Source: Pyrus communis
Lineage: Eukaryota; Streptophyta; Magnoliopsida; Rosales; Rosaceae
Reading direction: 5' to 3'
DNA length: 64,000 nt
Assembly (NCBI RefSeq): GCF_963583255.1
Contig: NC_084819.1
Coordinates: 17,825,616-17,889,615 of the forward strand
A program made the translations under genes and the position numbers. Below the pieces are notes generated by a model. It was given only the letters and a program-made list of their open reading frames with translations, ran no database searches and was not told where the DNA came from. Positions 35,017-47,280 of this stretch are shown here, piece by piece; positions within the stretch are counted from its first letter, which is position 1; each line of letters opens with the position of its first letter.

Positions 35017-35785
35017 ATATATTACCCTTTGTCTTTCTAAATAATGTAAAGATGCTCAATTCACCTCATGAGTCATGAGGACCATCCTCCACAGTAGTAC
35101 TGTTATGAATTTTCTTTTTATGAGTCGAGTCTTTATAGTGCAAAGTCAATTCTTTTACCATCTATACAAGAGATTTTTTAGCGTCACTAATTGTATGCAA
35201 TATGTGTTATGCGACGACAAGTATAACCGCTTACATGTGTGTATATGGTTGATGATCCAACATTTTTTTTCTCATTATGTATATACAGATCCCACTCAAC
35301 TCTTCTCCTCCTCAGTACTGCTATTATGAATTTTGTTTTCTACATGAGAGATTTTTTATGTCATCGATTGTATACAGTTAAATGCTACGTGATGTTAGAT
35401 AAAGAGTCATAACAATATATCAATGATGATTGATATCTTTTCTTTTAGCGTGTCTCTTTTTTATGTGTATGCCCTTATGTATATGTCTTTCTCTTTACCA
35501 AACACATCACATGAGGAGAAAAACAGATCATAGATTAAATATACCTAATTTCATGTTAGTTTTAGCCATGTAAATTGGTTATATTAATGCATATACAATG
35601 TTACTCTGTGCTTTTCATTCCCAATAGCAAGATTTACCCTTTGTCTTGCTACATAAGGTAAAGATGCTTGGTCATGACATGATTCATGAAAAGTTGAAAA
35701 CCCTCCTCCACAGTACCACTACTATAAATTTCCCTCTTCATAATTCTGCAAAGTCAATTCTACCTTCTTCTACACGTTCCACTGC
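35017..35785. repeat. Three diverged direct repeats
   Basis: 'ccctttgtctttctaaataa/ggtaaagatgct', 'atcctccacagtagtactg', 'atgaattttc' and 'tgcaaagtcaattct' occur at about 35025-35165, in part at about 35300-35400, and again at about 35635-35785. No coding role seen; possibly an old tandem TE. Confidence 0.5.
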
Positions 35786-35839
35786 TAAACTCTCTCTCTC
35801 AATCTCGAGAATAACTTACACCACACGAGTTCATCATTA

Positions 35840-37140
35840 CAGTGATGTCCTATGTCAATGAAATAAACACATGTACAAATTTTTTTGTTCATAAATCATT
35901 TTTCATTAGCGAAAAAAGCCATGTGTCAGTATACAAGTGCCATATAAAATATTTCTCTCCCACTTCCTCTTTTTCTTTGAAGTTTCAGCATCTTGCAGGG
36001 ACCCAATTCTCTGTTCCTCACATATCGAAGTAGTAAAAGGTTCAGGCCCACTCTTGGGACACAGCACACGGTGTGCTAGCTCTTGTGATGCAGTATATAG
36101 TACGAAATTATATAGCTTTCTCACAATATGTCACCTTCCTCTAAGCTACTGTGCAATTAAATATCGATATTTCTGTGTACTGAATTGGAAGTCTATTCTT
36201 CTTAAGATAACGTTATAGCCACAGAGACTACGTAGTCTTTTGCCTATTTGCCACCAAGAAAACAATCAGACAAGAATTTATGGCTTTTATTGTATTACAA
36301 GTCATTTTTCATATGTTTTCTGACCGTTTCTAGCTAGCAGCTGGATTCTCATCAATATAGTGTTGGAATCCTGCCTCCCTCATCTATTTTCCATTTTAAT
36401 TTGTCTAATTATTTCGAATCATTTTGTTGTTTTTGTATATGAGATTGACGTAGTAAAAGAAAGGCCATAAATTCATGTTTTCAACCATCAAGTCCTAGAA
36501 GAGGAGAGAAACTTTGTTAGGGCTTTTGATTGGAGCAGCTTTCACTACGAGTAGAATCAGCGTAAAAGGAAGACTGTAATTTCATTTCATGCCTTTAACC
36601 ATTGAGTCTTTTGACCAATTTTATTTTTTTATTTTTTATTTTATATTTTAAAGGGATGTTTGATTAGGTCAGCGTTCACGTTGGATATGACCCACATAAA
36701 AACGCACTGAACCAAATACAAAAATTATAAATCTTTGTGAAAAGTGTTAACAGACGAATTGTCAGACATTCTTATCTAAGTTTTGTTAAAGCGAGTTTGG
36801 AAAGGAGAGGTAGCGGCATAGTGCCATAGACACTGTTAAAAACTTAAAGGTGAAAACATCTCCATCTCAAGCAAATAGTGACAAAAACTCATTTGAGAAA
36901 AATGGCCTCTTGAATTTTTGAACTTTAGAAAATATAATGTTCTGTATTTTTTTTCAAACCTGAAAAGGATCAAGACAGAAAGTGATGTATGTCATTTGAA
37001 AAGAAAAAAAACAATGGATCCCAGGAAACCAGATGTATTTTTGGTTGTCTTGCAGATTTGAAAGAGGTGAAGGCGAAAGAAAGTAATCATCCAGCTTCAA
37101 ACCTGTATTTATGGAAACTTAATTCTATAGATACACGCAC

Positions 37141-37172
<32 letters not shown>

Positions 37173-37860
37173 GTATACGTGTGTGTATAGCTCTTGACTA
37201 TATGACATCCTGGTGTGACAAGAACACATGAGATTCCTCGTCACCAGAACATTTTTTTTGAAAATTTATAGAAACGCTTTATTTTTATGTTATTTTTAAT
37301 ATCGAGAATTAATTATTCCCTCTCACTTTACACGCTCGAGATATTTTTCGAACAGTACACATCAGAGAGGGAAGAAGGCAAACTCGGCCGCACGAAGTGG
37401 CCACAAAATTCGTGCACACGGGCGAATGAATAATGTATTTTGATTGTTTGCAATTAAATCTACAATAATTGAATCAAGAACAACAATAAGAGACATAAGA
37501 TGGAGGAGAAACATGAAACAAAAGCCCTTATTTCTGTAACTCTCAACCCTATTAATTTCATGGACAAAGGTGGGAGTTTTTTTATGAACATAAAGCTCAG
37601 ATATTGGAGAGATCACAAATATATTAGTAACAATAATAAATTTGAAAAAGGCTGAAAAAATAAATTTGGTATTGGACACTTTACAAAAAATGAAAATCAA
37701 AATAAAAAATCAAAAGAAAATTCTATAGCACACACCTGTAAATTGTAAAACGCAGAAGAACTCTTCCAACTTCCAAACCCTTCTCTCTCACAAACTAGAA
37801 GTTAGCTTAGAGTGGGTTGTGCTGCACCTGGTTTGATTTGATTTGTTTTTTGGTTTTTTG
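35840..37860. other. Gene-free interval upstream of the MYB 3' end
   Basis: AT-rich, with an (AT)n microsatellite at 37147-37167. The longer open frames (for example 37362-37700 on the minus strand) have no domain and are not called. The MYB 3' UTR and polyadenylation region should fall within 37500-37860 on the minus strand. Confidence 0.4.
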
Positions 37861-37863
37861 GTT

Positions 37864-39421
37864 CTAAAGGGTTTGACCAAAAGATACAGCAAGTCTCTGA
37901 AGATCCTTTGTGTACATCTCTGAAGCTTGTAAAGCTTGCTGGTGCTGGTGCTGGTGCTGGTGCTGGTGCTGCTGGTTCTGGTGGTGCCAAGATGTTGCGC
38001 TCAAGCTGTTTGATAAAATGTGTGACTGAGATTCTGGTTTGATTTCTGAGTAAGTAGCAGGCTGAGAGGCTTGGTGGGTTCCCATCTGAAATGAGGTGTT
38101 GTGGAGATATTCAGACCATTTGATCTCTTCTGGGTCGTCGGATTTTACCGCCTCCGGCGGCCACCAAGAAAAGGTTGCAGAGCTGTCGAAGTAGCCGCCG
38201 CCACTGCTGTTGCTGTTGTTGGCATTGGAGTCCCAGGTGGAGGAGTTATCGGATGGGAGGCTGATGGAAGGCTTCACACGTGTGGGAGGAGGAGGAGGGG
38301 CGGTGAATATGGCGGAGCTTGATGACATGGACGGTTGCAGGAACTCTGGATTTTGATTGAGGAAGCTGAAAGTGGTGTTTTGATTTACTGCCTGCAGCCC
38401 CATATCTGACGACGAACCATAATTGTTTTGGTTATTGTGATGAGGAAAAGAAAAGTATCCCACAAAATCACAAGGCCCGCAACTACTGGGGGAGCCTTCA
38501 TGTGTCAAACTTTTGCTGCTGCCGCCATTGCTGCTTATGAGTTTGGAGGTAGAAGAAACTTCAACCGGGTTGAACCGGTTTTCGGACGCTGAAGTAGGGT
38601 GCTTTGAACTCACTGCCTCAACCAGGCTCAGCTCATTGGATCCCACAGAGGCCTTCTCATTGCTTTTGTAAGTTGGGGAGAGGGTAATATTATTGTTGTT
38701 GTTAATTTCTTTGCCAATATTTTGATCAAGCACTTCTGAGAGTGGTTTGTGAGTGTTGGGGTCAATGCCTCTTTGCCTCAGCTTCTTCTTAATGCAGGAA
38801 TTCCATAGATTTTTAATCTCATTGTCTGTTCTTCCTGGTAGCTGGGCTGCAATCTGAGACCATCTGAGATTGCAGCAGCAAAAAGATTTGATTTTTATAA
38901 TTGCCCAGAAGATAAATAAGAACAAAAATCTTAAATTTTAAGAAAAAGAAAAACCCAAGTTATTAAAACTATAAAATATATATTACCTGTTCCCAAGAAC
39001 TGCATGGAGTTCTATTATCAAATTCTCTTCTTGCTGTGAGAATGGCCCTCTCTTCAAATCAGGCCTCAGGTAATTTATCCACCTTAACCTGCAGCTCTTC
39101 CCACACCTCTGCAGACCTGCCAATATATCACACTATATGTCACCTGAAGAAAGACAACTCTTTCTGAACAGGACGATATTCTAAATTACTCTCTGGGACG
39201 GGCCATCACAACCGACACAACTTTAGTCCTGTGGTTTTCCCCCCCTTTGGAAAGTGATGAACAAATTGAATGGAGAATTAGAGTGTACCTGCTAGTTTAG
39301 GGACTGAGCTCCAGCAGCCATGGCCATGCTTGGTGATGTAATTGAGAAGCTTCTCATCCTCTTCAGGAGACCAGAGGCCTTTCCTTAGCTTCTGCTTGTA
39401 GCAACAAGAGTGCCTCCCCAT
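37864..39421 (-). CDS. MYB61: R2R3-MYB transcription factor, MYB61/MYB50 type
   Basis: A nuclear DNA-binding regulator. Exons in minus order: 39421-39289 (133 bp), 39116-38987 (130 bp), 38863-37864 (1000 bp); 420 aa. The 133/130-bp first exons are classic R2R3-MYB sizes. The N-terminus [20 protein letters not shown]2 with [20 protein letters not shown] and R3 with [20 protein letters not shown], followed by [19 protein letters not shown], place it in the MYB61/MYB50/MYB55 clade. In other plants this clade acts in secondary wall, mucilage and stomatal control. The conserved C-terminal [16 protein letters not shown] is present. The middle is Ser/Asn-rich, and a Gln/His run (about residues 383-397) precedes the C-terminus. 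It is longer than Arabidopsis MYB61. Which clade member it is remains uncertain. Confidence 0.92.
37938..37975. repeat. In-frame hexamer repeat (GCTGGT)n in MYB
   Basis: Six or so GCTGGT units on the plus strand encode the alternating His-Gln run near the C-terminus of the MYB protein; likely length-variable. Confidence 0.75.
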
Positions 39422-39572
39422 GTGGAGTCCAACACTAGCTACACCTGCAATGCTGGCACAAAACTTTACAAAAAAGTGGCTGAGTTTTGATGTGAATTGT
39501 CAACAACAGCAAGAGAGGAAGCCTCTGATATGTATTCTTTCTAGGAAGTGAGAAAGTGGTGAATTTTGAGGG

Positions 39573-39574
<2 letters not shown>

Positions 39575-39624
<50 letters not shown>
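39575..39624. repeat. (GA)n microsatellite in the MYB 5' region
   Basis: About 50 bp of GA repeat, CT on the coding strand, about 155 bp upstream of the MYB start codon. Probably in the 5' UTR or core promoter; (CT)n initiators are common in plants. No TATA box is obvious just beyond it. Confidence 0.7.
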
Positions 39625-39627
<3 letters not shown>

Positions 39628-40400
39628 GGGGGGGTTAAGAAAATGAAATGGCAGCCTGGTAGGGAATCAAATTAATAGGAGAAGGCTCAAAGAGAAAAGT
39701 CACATTCTTGAGGGCGATTGGAGATTATAGTTTTGAATTAAATTTCATTTTCCTGAGGTAGGCTCCTCTGCATTCCACTGCAGGGTCGAAGTCAGCTCTT
39801 GACCCTTTATACGGGGGTGGTGGTCCGACGCTATCCGACGGTCCATATGCATTTGGATGAACCCTAGTAGACGGATAAGATCATAGGAGGAGTACTACTA
39901 GCTCAGGGAGATGGAGCTCCAATTATTTGACTTTGATATGTCTCATCAATGTTGAGAGTTTATAAGTATTTGGCAGCACTACTTGTTGGGCATTTCTTAT
40001 GAGACATATAACCAATTCTTGAAAATTCAATTTCAGAAGCGCATGTTACCTGTAAATTTGAGCGTAAATAAGTTGATTAAAGAAGCATATTTTTTTTTTT
40101 TGCATTCAAGTTTGAGTTACCCACTTAGATAAAATATCATTTTCAATTAAAAGAGAAGCACATGCTAATTAAGGATTAAGGTGATGTAGATGAATATCAA
40201 TCCATAAACACATTTGTAAAAATGGAAAATGACAACTCCGTTGTTTGCTTTGAGTTTTAAGTAAGACCCTATCTTATCAAACTCTTATCCTAAGATTCTA
40301 AACACTAAAGCAGCCACGTGTATTGGAAAAGGGAAATTTTCTGATCAAAAGAAATCTCTAGGACTAGTAATGTTTGCTCATATATGATTCTGTAATAAAT
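39625..40400 (-). promoter_or_regulatory. MYB upstream region
   Basis: No gene. Contains the CT/GA tract edge and AT-rich DNA. 'ggtccgacgctatccgacggtcc' near 39821 holds a short inverted GTCCGAC/GTCGGA-type pair. No regulatory site can be assigned with confidence. Confidence 0.3.
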
Positions 40401-40412
40401 TGTTGATAAATG

Positions 40413-40653
40413 CGAACGAAGGTTAGTTCAGTTAGTAAGAACGTGCTTATAGTTAACTTTCAATCCAAGTTTGATCTCTTCTGCCAACAGGATGTGCAAT
40501 TTATAAAATTTCTATGTAAATCTATATCGACGACAATTAGTAATTAGATGTCATGTGTAAGTCTTTCCTTCTTCAGGTTGTGGATATGTCTTGGTGCTGA
40601 TGTTAAGAGTAGTCAATCTCCCCCTAAGTTTTTTGTTACCAAAAAAAAAAACG
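40413..40653 (+). mobile_element. tRNA-derived SINE, family 3, with 11-bp TSD
   Basis: Flanked by a perfect TSD GTTGATAAATG (40402-40412 and 40654-40664). Near the 5' end are A-box-like 'ttagttcagttagtaagaa' and B-box-like 'ccaagtttgatctc', as in a tRNA-derived head. The element ends 'ttttgttaccaaaaaaaaaa' with a poly(A) tail. Confidence 0.8.
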
Positions 40654-40664
40654 GTTGATAAATG

Positions 40665-41777
40665 AATCTTTGCGCACTCACTATTTAGAATTATTCTTGT
40701 GTTTATAGTTTACATATTACGTATTTGAATTGTTAATGAAGTAAATTCTCAAAAAAAAAAAAAAAATTGTATGACTTAAATTGACCATTTGAAAAGAAAA
40801 AAAAACGTTAGGAGAGCGAACTTCTTAATCGTTATTTATCAAAAAATATTGTCAATTAAATGTTTCCTAATTATGTAGATGATTAAATACTGAATACTCC
40901 ATTGATACACTCCTTTATTGACCAACTTTTCTGTCAGATACTTCTGGTATTATGTTGACTTTTTTTCTTTTCTATTTGCGTTTTGGGTAATTTCCCCAAA
41001 TCATGATTACTTTGAAAAGTTTCATAATTGATGCAAAAGAATGAAATATTCCCAAGATAGCTGAGAAATTTCAAAGAAAAATAACCCAAATTCTGCCAAC
41101 TCCTCTGTCGTGCCTCCTTGTTTCCAATATAAACGATATACTATATTAAATTTATCTAAATTACGTGAAGGATGATTCAAACTCAGATGCAGATGGTAGG
41201 GCACATTTTTCATGGCTAAGGGCTGCCTTAATTTTTTTTCCCATTTCATTTTATCTTCTTGCTGCATACAGCAAGTTGTATTACTGTGTGAAATGCTAAT
41301 TAAAGGTATGACAAATGAAAGAAGTAATCACTAATTAAAGGCAAATTTCTTTAATATAAATTTGACAATAATGACAATTAGCATAGCTGTCCTTTTTTTA
41401 GTTGATTATGTATTTTGAAAGCTTAATGAGGACAAATGGAATGAATTATTAAAATTAATTGCAAGGTGAGTTCAATTAAGACGATGTGTTTTCACCATTC
41501 TGTATTAGTTTATCTATATGGAAAAAAACATAATTAAGAAAAAGGCCATAAACTTGTGTTGGCAGAAGCGTCTACTAATTGGACAATATCGATATCATGA
41601 TAAACTTACATTATTGAATTGAAGCAAAATTTATACAGTTGAGGCACTATGGCTGCCATGGCTAAGGGTTTTGAAGGGGTTACATCAGCTCTATAATGAA
41701 AGGTTTTGGAGGTTAGAGAAGGTATTGTTGTTGCGGTGAGAAAAGGGGTTTTCGAAAATTGTTTTTGAGAGCGATTC
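40665..41777. other. Gene-free, no feature recognised
   Basis: AT-rich DNA with an A tract at about 40750-40766; no trusted coding signal. Confidence 0.4.
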
Positions 41778-43565
41778 CCTCCGGATCCTTTCAGTTATTC
41801 TTCGTCCAAGTCTTGACACACCACTCCAATAGGGTAATTAGTGATTGAGGACGCAAAGGAATTGTTGAAAGAGATCACTGGTGGTTTTGATACCCATATT
41901 TGTTGTCAAGCTAACTGTGTTGATCATCGCTTTGCTCAATTTTTATTGGATATTGGTGTAGTGCATTACTTGCTTGAGGAATGATCGGATTTAATTTTTG
42001 ATATTCTTGTTGTTATATGTAATATTCGGTGTTACTTTTTCTTCTTTTTTCAAATGTTTTCCTACCAGATTTTTTCCGAGCAAGGTTTTAACAAGGCCAC
42101 TTACCCAAAGTTCTCAAAATATACCGTGGCAAATGTTATAAGCAAAGACCTTAATATGGTACGAATAACTTAAATGTTCTTATTTATAAATTACAATAGT
42201 AATTTGATAAGCTCAATAATGTAAAAATCAGAAAAGAAAAGAAAAAGTGAAATTAATGAATATAAGAATGAATATATCATCTTCTTTATAGTTCTGGATG
42301 ACGGAATATTCTATTATTCTGTATTGCAGAGTATATGCAACGAACATCCAAAACTGGTAAATGTTTATAGTTTCCCAAATAAATAAAAAATCTCCTTAAT
42401 GATATTTTATTATTAATAATAATTTTTTTGTCTGTGATAGCCTGTCAACTTGTTCTTGTATTATGAAGCTTCCCTTGACCTTAGCAATGTCTGAATTCAG
42501 AACATCCTGCTGGGAAATTGGATATTAAAACCCTACGAGAAGATGCTCGTAATCTCCATTCCTCATCATATGAACCATATGAGCTGTTTTTATGAAGTCA
42601 ACTATTTTTGCATGTTTATTCTCTCTTGTTCTTTTTAGGTTGGTAAAATCATATATGTTTAATGATAATCTGTCGGCTTTGCTGTCATTTTTATATTTTC
42701 ACTTTTGTTTAATCTATGTTTCTGCATATTGAAACTGGTTTTTTTAATTAGGTTTACTTCTTTACTTATATAATATAATATTTTTGGTCCTTTTTTTATC
42801 TTTTTGACCCTCCATTATAGGGAATGAATCTCTGTCTTCTGCCATCAAATGATTGGGAAGGTTTAAAAAATTTCACAGTCCAACACATGTAACTTCAGTT
42901 TTTTTGGGAGGAATACTAGTTATCCTCTCTTTTATCTTCTCTCTTATATTATTGTCTAATGTTTCATGAACATCAAAATTGTTTTTTATATAATAATTCT
43001 GCATAAAATCAACTAAATTAATTAAATGAAAATTTATTAGTTGTCTGATTATATTCATTCCTTAATTAATCAAGTTGAATTAATACTAGTGTGATATTCG
43101 GTCAAAGAGTTATTCTCTGTATTTCACAACAGTTAGATGATTAAACATTTTACATGGTGGTTGGATTTTTGCATGGAACATCTTTGAAGGATGACCTCGA
43201 AGGTAGATAGTTTTGATCATTAAATCATTTTGCCAAATGAGAAACCTTAGGCATGGTAAATTGGTAACTGCAATATTACCTGCAGTTTCTTGGTGCATGC
43301 ATTTAGTTTAAAGCCTCAAGAAAAACAGGCTAATCTTATTAAAGTTGATATCATCAGTGAAGATAATGTTTTCATTACTGTACAATCGTCACAAGGACAA
43401 GAGGAACATAAGGTTGTGGCTCTTAAACACTTAAGTAATCATGGCCAGACAAAGCTTGGGACAGATCTAATCCAAAATCACTTCTTGAAATTAATGTGTA
43501 TTTGTATATTACGAATTGCTGAGCTGGACTTTGGCTACAGAAAAAAGGTTCAACTGAGTGAATGA
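41778..43565 (+). pseudogene. Exon-like fragments of an unrecognised gene
   Basis: Several short stretches look like exons. About 41846-41985 reads IEDAKELLKEITGGFDTH followed by CVDHRFAQFLLDIGVVHYL and a stop. About 42083-42157, after an AG and before a GT, reads GFNKATYPKFSKYTVANVIS. About 43293-43420 reads KPQEKQANLIKVDIISEDNV. I could not link them into one open frame or name the family. They may be remains of one multi-exon gene or of a captured gene. Low certainty. Confidence 0.25.
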
Positions 43566-43569
43566 ATAT

Positions 43570-44900
43570 ATACTCGAGACCTTACAATATGAAGGAAGAA
43601 ATATTGGTCCACCAAGTTTATCAGCTTCAAGGAAGAACACATCGAACTGAAATTGCATAAAAAAAGGTTTGTGGGGCTTTGTTAATCACCAATTAGCAAA
43701 ATATTTAGGCCCATATATTGCCTTTATTATTAACTTAATAGTCCACGATGTACGTTGCCATAATGGAGAGATTATAACCGTTTGAAGGGGAGGAGGATAA
43801 CATTTGCTCCAGTGTCAGTTGTATACAATCATATTTATGATCACATAATTAATTTTGGAATAAAAAATATCGACACATATATATAAATGTATCTAATTGG
43901 TAACATCTCTCTCTCGAAGACCTTGATCATAGTGACCTTGATCACTTATACAAGGTCATGAAAAAAAGTCTTATAAATAACCTTATATTAGTAGTATGAA
44001 ATATCACGATGATATGAATCCCGTATCAGATAAGTTTTTCTACTAATTTGAATGACTTGTGTCTTTTGTAGTATCGTTTTAGTTATATAAAATTGTGTAA
44101 ATATTTATTTATAGGGGAGACAGTGAATTTTTTTATTCAAACAGTCATCACAACACCATCATTGTGCTGGGGGCTTTCCCTTAAAATCAAGGCCGTGCAT
44201 TTTTCTTTTTCCTCTTTCTTCTTTTTGAATTTTTCTACTTCTATATAATTAAACTACCTCTTTAACTGTGTCATGGTTTCTCTGTTGATTTGAAGTCATT
44301 AGCATTCCAGTAAAAAATGTCGACCAAATAAAAAAAATCAATTAACAGTTTATTATACATCAACATAGTGTCACGCGGTATGTCTTGCATCAAATAAGAA
44401 TTAATGGGTTTGATCTTAGGGTTACAACCACGTTGGAGATAAGCATGAGCAAGCGCAAGCGTCCAGCTTGTGACAGACGGTGTAAGAGGAGGCCTAAACC
44501 CTAATCCGGTGTCACTCCGATGGATCAAGTCTTGTAATCTAGCTAAACTACTCACGATCAATCACATGACAAATCATACATGTACTGCAGAACTTGGTTA
44601 TCTTCTTCCATTCATTCCTTCATGTACAAAAGATAAATATGTGAGTTCACTTTACAGAAATCTTCCACTCAGGTTTACATAGATTCTGTGGAAACATGGC
44701 AGTCTGTCTTATCAGATTTTAGTTTTCTGTATCTTAGGCAAAGTGTGATGCATCAAGTGGAAGGTTTTGATAACTAGTAGCACTACTTTAATAAAACTCA
44801 TCATTCAAGTAAGTGTAAAATTATAACATCTAAGTACTAGAAAAGGCACAATGTAAATGAAATTCATGAAGGGAGAGGAGAGGAGATATTTAGATCATAA
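43570..44900. other. Gene-free, no feature recognised
   Basis: AT-rich DNA. An open frame pair around 44271-44680 has no domain and no support. 'gaccttgatcatagtgaccttgatcac' near 43919 is a short direct repeat. Confidence 0.4.
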
Positions 44901-44905
44901 TAAGT

Positions 44906-45628
44906 AGGGTTTTTATCACAAATGGTCCAATGGTCTCTGAAATTGAAAATCAATTAATATAGTCCCTGAAAATAGGTGTTGCAAATCAATGTGGTCATTC
45001 CGTTACAATTTTGGTGGTCTGGTGATGCAAAGAATGGTGAGGTCTCCCTTGAGATAATGAGGTTATAGCCGAGGTGCGTCTATTGTTGGTTGAAAAATAT
45101 TTCCACACCCCCTTTTAGGCCTTGGTTAAGCAGTTTGTGCCTTCGAGGATTTATGGAAGGGATCTCTCTTCGGAGTAGGCCCTATTATAAGAAAAAATAA
45201 TTTCATTGTGCAAAAAGGTATTTAGACAACTTTTTTAATTAATTATTAAACTCACATCAGCACATAACAAAAAACTTTACAGAATAGCAGTGGAATGATC
45301 ATATTGATTTGCAACACCTATTTTCAAGAACTATATTGATGGTGTGGGTCATTTTCAGAGGTCATATTGATGGTGTAGTTCAATTTCAAGGACCATCTTG
45401 ATGATGTGGGTCAATTTTAAGGACCATTTGTGATAAAAACCCGTAAATCTTGTGGGGCCCATTTATTTACCACATCAACACTTAACAGAATTTTTAACAG
45501 AATTGTGACGGAAGGACCACATTGATTTGCGACACCTATTTTCAGGGACTACATTGATTGATTTTTAATTTCAGGGACCATCTTGATGGTGAGGATCAAT
45601 TTCAGATACTATTTGTGATAAAAACCCT
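44906..45628. mobile_element. Foldback MULE-type non-autonomous element
   Basis: Left end AGGGTTTTTATCACAAATGG and inverted right end AGGGTTTTTATCACAAATAG. Both arms continue with phrases such as 'tctctgaaattgaaaatca', 'atgtggtc' and 'acacctattttcaggga', so long arms can pair. The terminal phrase recurs internally near 45424-45443, which suggests an older nested or truncated end. No exact TSD; flanks are AT-rich. Confidence 0.6.
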
Positions 45629-46020
45629 AATAAATAATAATAAAAATAATAAATCATTGAAATGGAGGGAGGCACAATCCATATGCCCCTTGAAAGATGC
45701 CTCTTTTGCCTTATCCTTAAAGCCATCTTTTCATAAGCTAATTCACAAAACAGACAACTAGTTGACAGCAAAATCAAAGAAATGACACTTTTTTTGCTAA
45801 CTAAATTGCAGAAATTAATTCCAACCCACTCAAATTAAGTCAACATGGGAAAACTTAATTTGGGGTGTAAGTGAAGTACATCCCTTATTATTAGCATATG
45901 TCACGTGATGAGAGAGATTAATATGAAAAAATATCACGTGTTATATATACATTAGAATATCTTCAATGAGGGAAACATTTACAAACAACCGAGGTATGCC
46001 CTCATGATAGCATGCACCAC

Positions 46021-46378
46021 ACTAAAAACAGTTGGAGTTCCACCATAAAATCAATTGGCAATATGAGAAGTAGTCCAATTACTTATAAGCACATGTAAGG
46101 TCCCTCATTTCTCTGATGTGGGATTGATACTCTCAACATCACCCCCCCCCCCCACAATCAGTGTAGCAAATTTTCAAGCCTACACATAGAACACAAATCT
46201 GGTGATGTAGAGTACGTGTGGTCGTTAGGCTTTACACGAGGGGCAAACTACTTTGATACCATGAAGAACATTCGGGTTCCACCATAAAACCAATTGCCAA
46301 TATAGGGAATAATTCAAATTACTTTTAAACACATACAAAGTTCCTTCTTTCTCCAATATAGGATTGATACTCTCAACA
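46021..46378 (-). mobile_element. TRIM (miniature LTR retrotransposon)
   Basis: Two direct repeats of about 117 bp (about 46021-46138 and 46262-46378) read TGTTGAGAGTATCAATCC on the minus strand. Immediately inside the 5' LTR (minus orientation), 46250-46261 reads TGGTATCAAAGT, close to the initiator-Met tRNA primer-binding site TGGTATCAGAGC. A pure purine tract (C run at 46143-46156 on the plus strand) precedes the other LTR, as a polypurine tract should. The internal region is only about 120 bp and non-coding. The outer end near 46021 and the TSD are uncertain. Confidence 0.7.
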
Positions 46379-46766
46379 CATGATGTATATCACTCATCAG
46401 GTGAGCACTACATGAACATTGTGACAGCTAGCCAAGTCTTTCTCAATGTGAGTATGCAAGCATACTGACTGGCTTTGCGGTCATCTTACATATCATTTCC
46501 CTTTCACATAGTTAGGCTCTACCTCACTCAATCTTCTGCCTGCATTATCTTTCCAAGAGTAGAGCAGCTTTTAAGTTGCCCATAATCTAATTAAAGCTCA
46601 AAGTTTGCAAACCATCATAGCAGCCAAACAATAATATTCTGGATTTTTTGGATTTTGGTTGGGTTTTATGTGATTATGCATGTTTGTGCGCTAAGATTAT
46701 GAATAAGATAGATACCCTTTCCACAAACTACCCAAATTTTATGGCTAGAAAGTGCTGCAGCAAAAT

Positions 46767-47272
46767 CATTGTTTTACAAATTCTCGCTTAGGCCCTTACC
46801 TAGGCACTAAACAACTGGTTACTGTCTCGATTAATCTCTACCTGTTTGAAAATTAAGGGCACCTAGACTTGCCTAGGGGCCCGTCTAGCCCACCTAAGTA
46901 CATGTCTAGGTCACGGTTCTTAGATAGAAAATAGATTAAACTTTCATTTTACATATTTTTTTCAATAAATTGTAAGAGACTTGTTTAATACTTGGATGAA
47001 CACTCATTATATGTTTGTTCCCCAGGTTTTCAATATGTCCTAATACTTTATAATTTATATGTCATTTCGTTTTGCAATTTATGTATCCCAATACAATTAT
47101 GTATTTTTTTTAAGTATAAGTAGACATTTATTTATATGTTGTACAATAAATTTAATTAAAATTAAAAATAAATAAAAATAAATAAATAAAAAACCGCCTA
47201 GGTCCTTGCCTAGACGCCCAGGCGCTAGACCCCTTCCCATCCAACTAGCACCTAGCATCTTTTAGAACATTG
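46767..47272. mobile_element. hAT-type non-autonomous element, 506 bp
   Basis: Flanked by a perfect 8-bp TSD AGCAAAAT (46759-46766 and 47273-47280). Ends are CATTGTTTTACAAA and (inverted right) CAATGTTCTAAAAG, followed on both sides by CTAGG-rich sequence ('gcttaggccc', 'gatgctagg'). The interior has repeated 'cctaggcgc'-like and 'gtctaggtc' motifs. A related CTAG-rich phrase lies near 7608-7650. No coding frame. Confidence 0.8.
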
Positions 47273-47280
47273 AGCAAAAT

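Noticed and set aside
43290..43565. 91-codon frame as an intact small gene
   Set aside because: The start codon context and ends are unsupported; kept only as part of the fragment entry.
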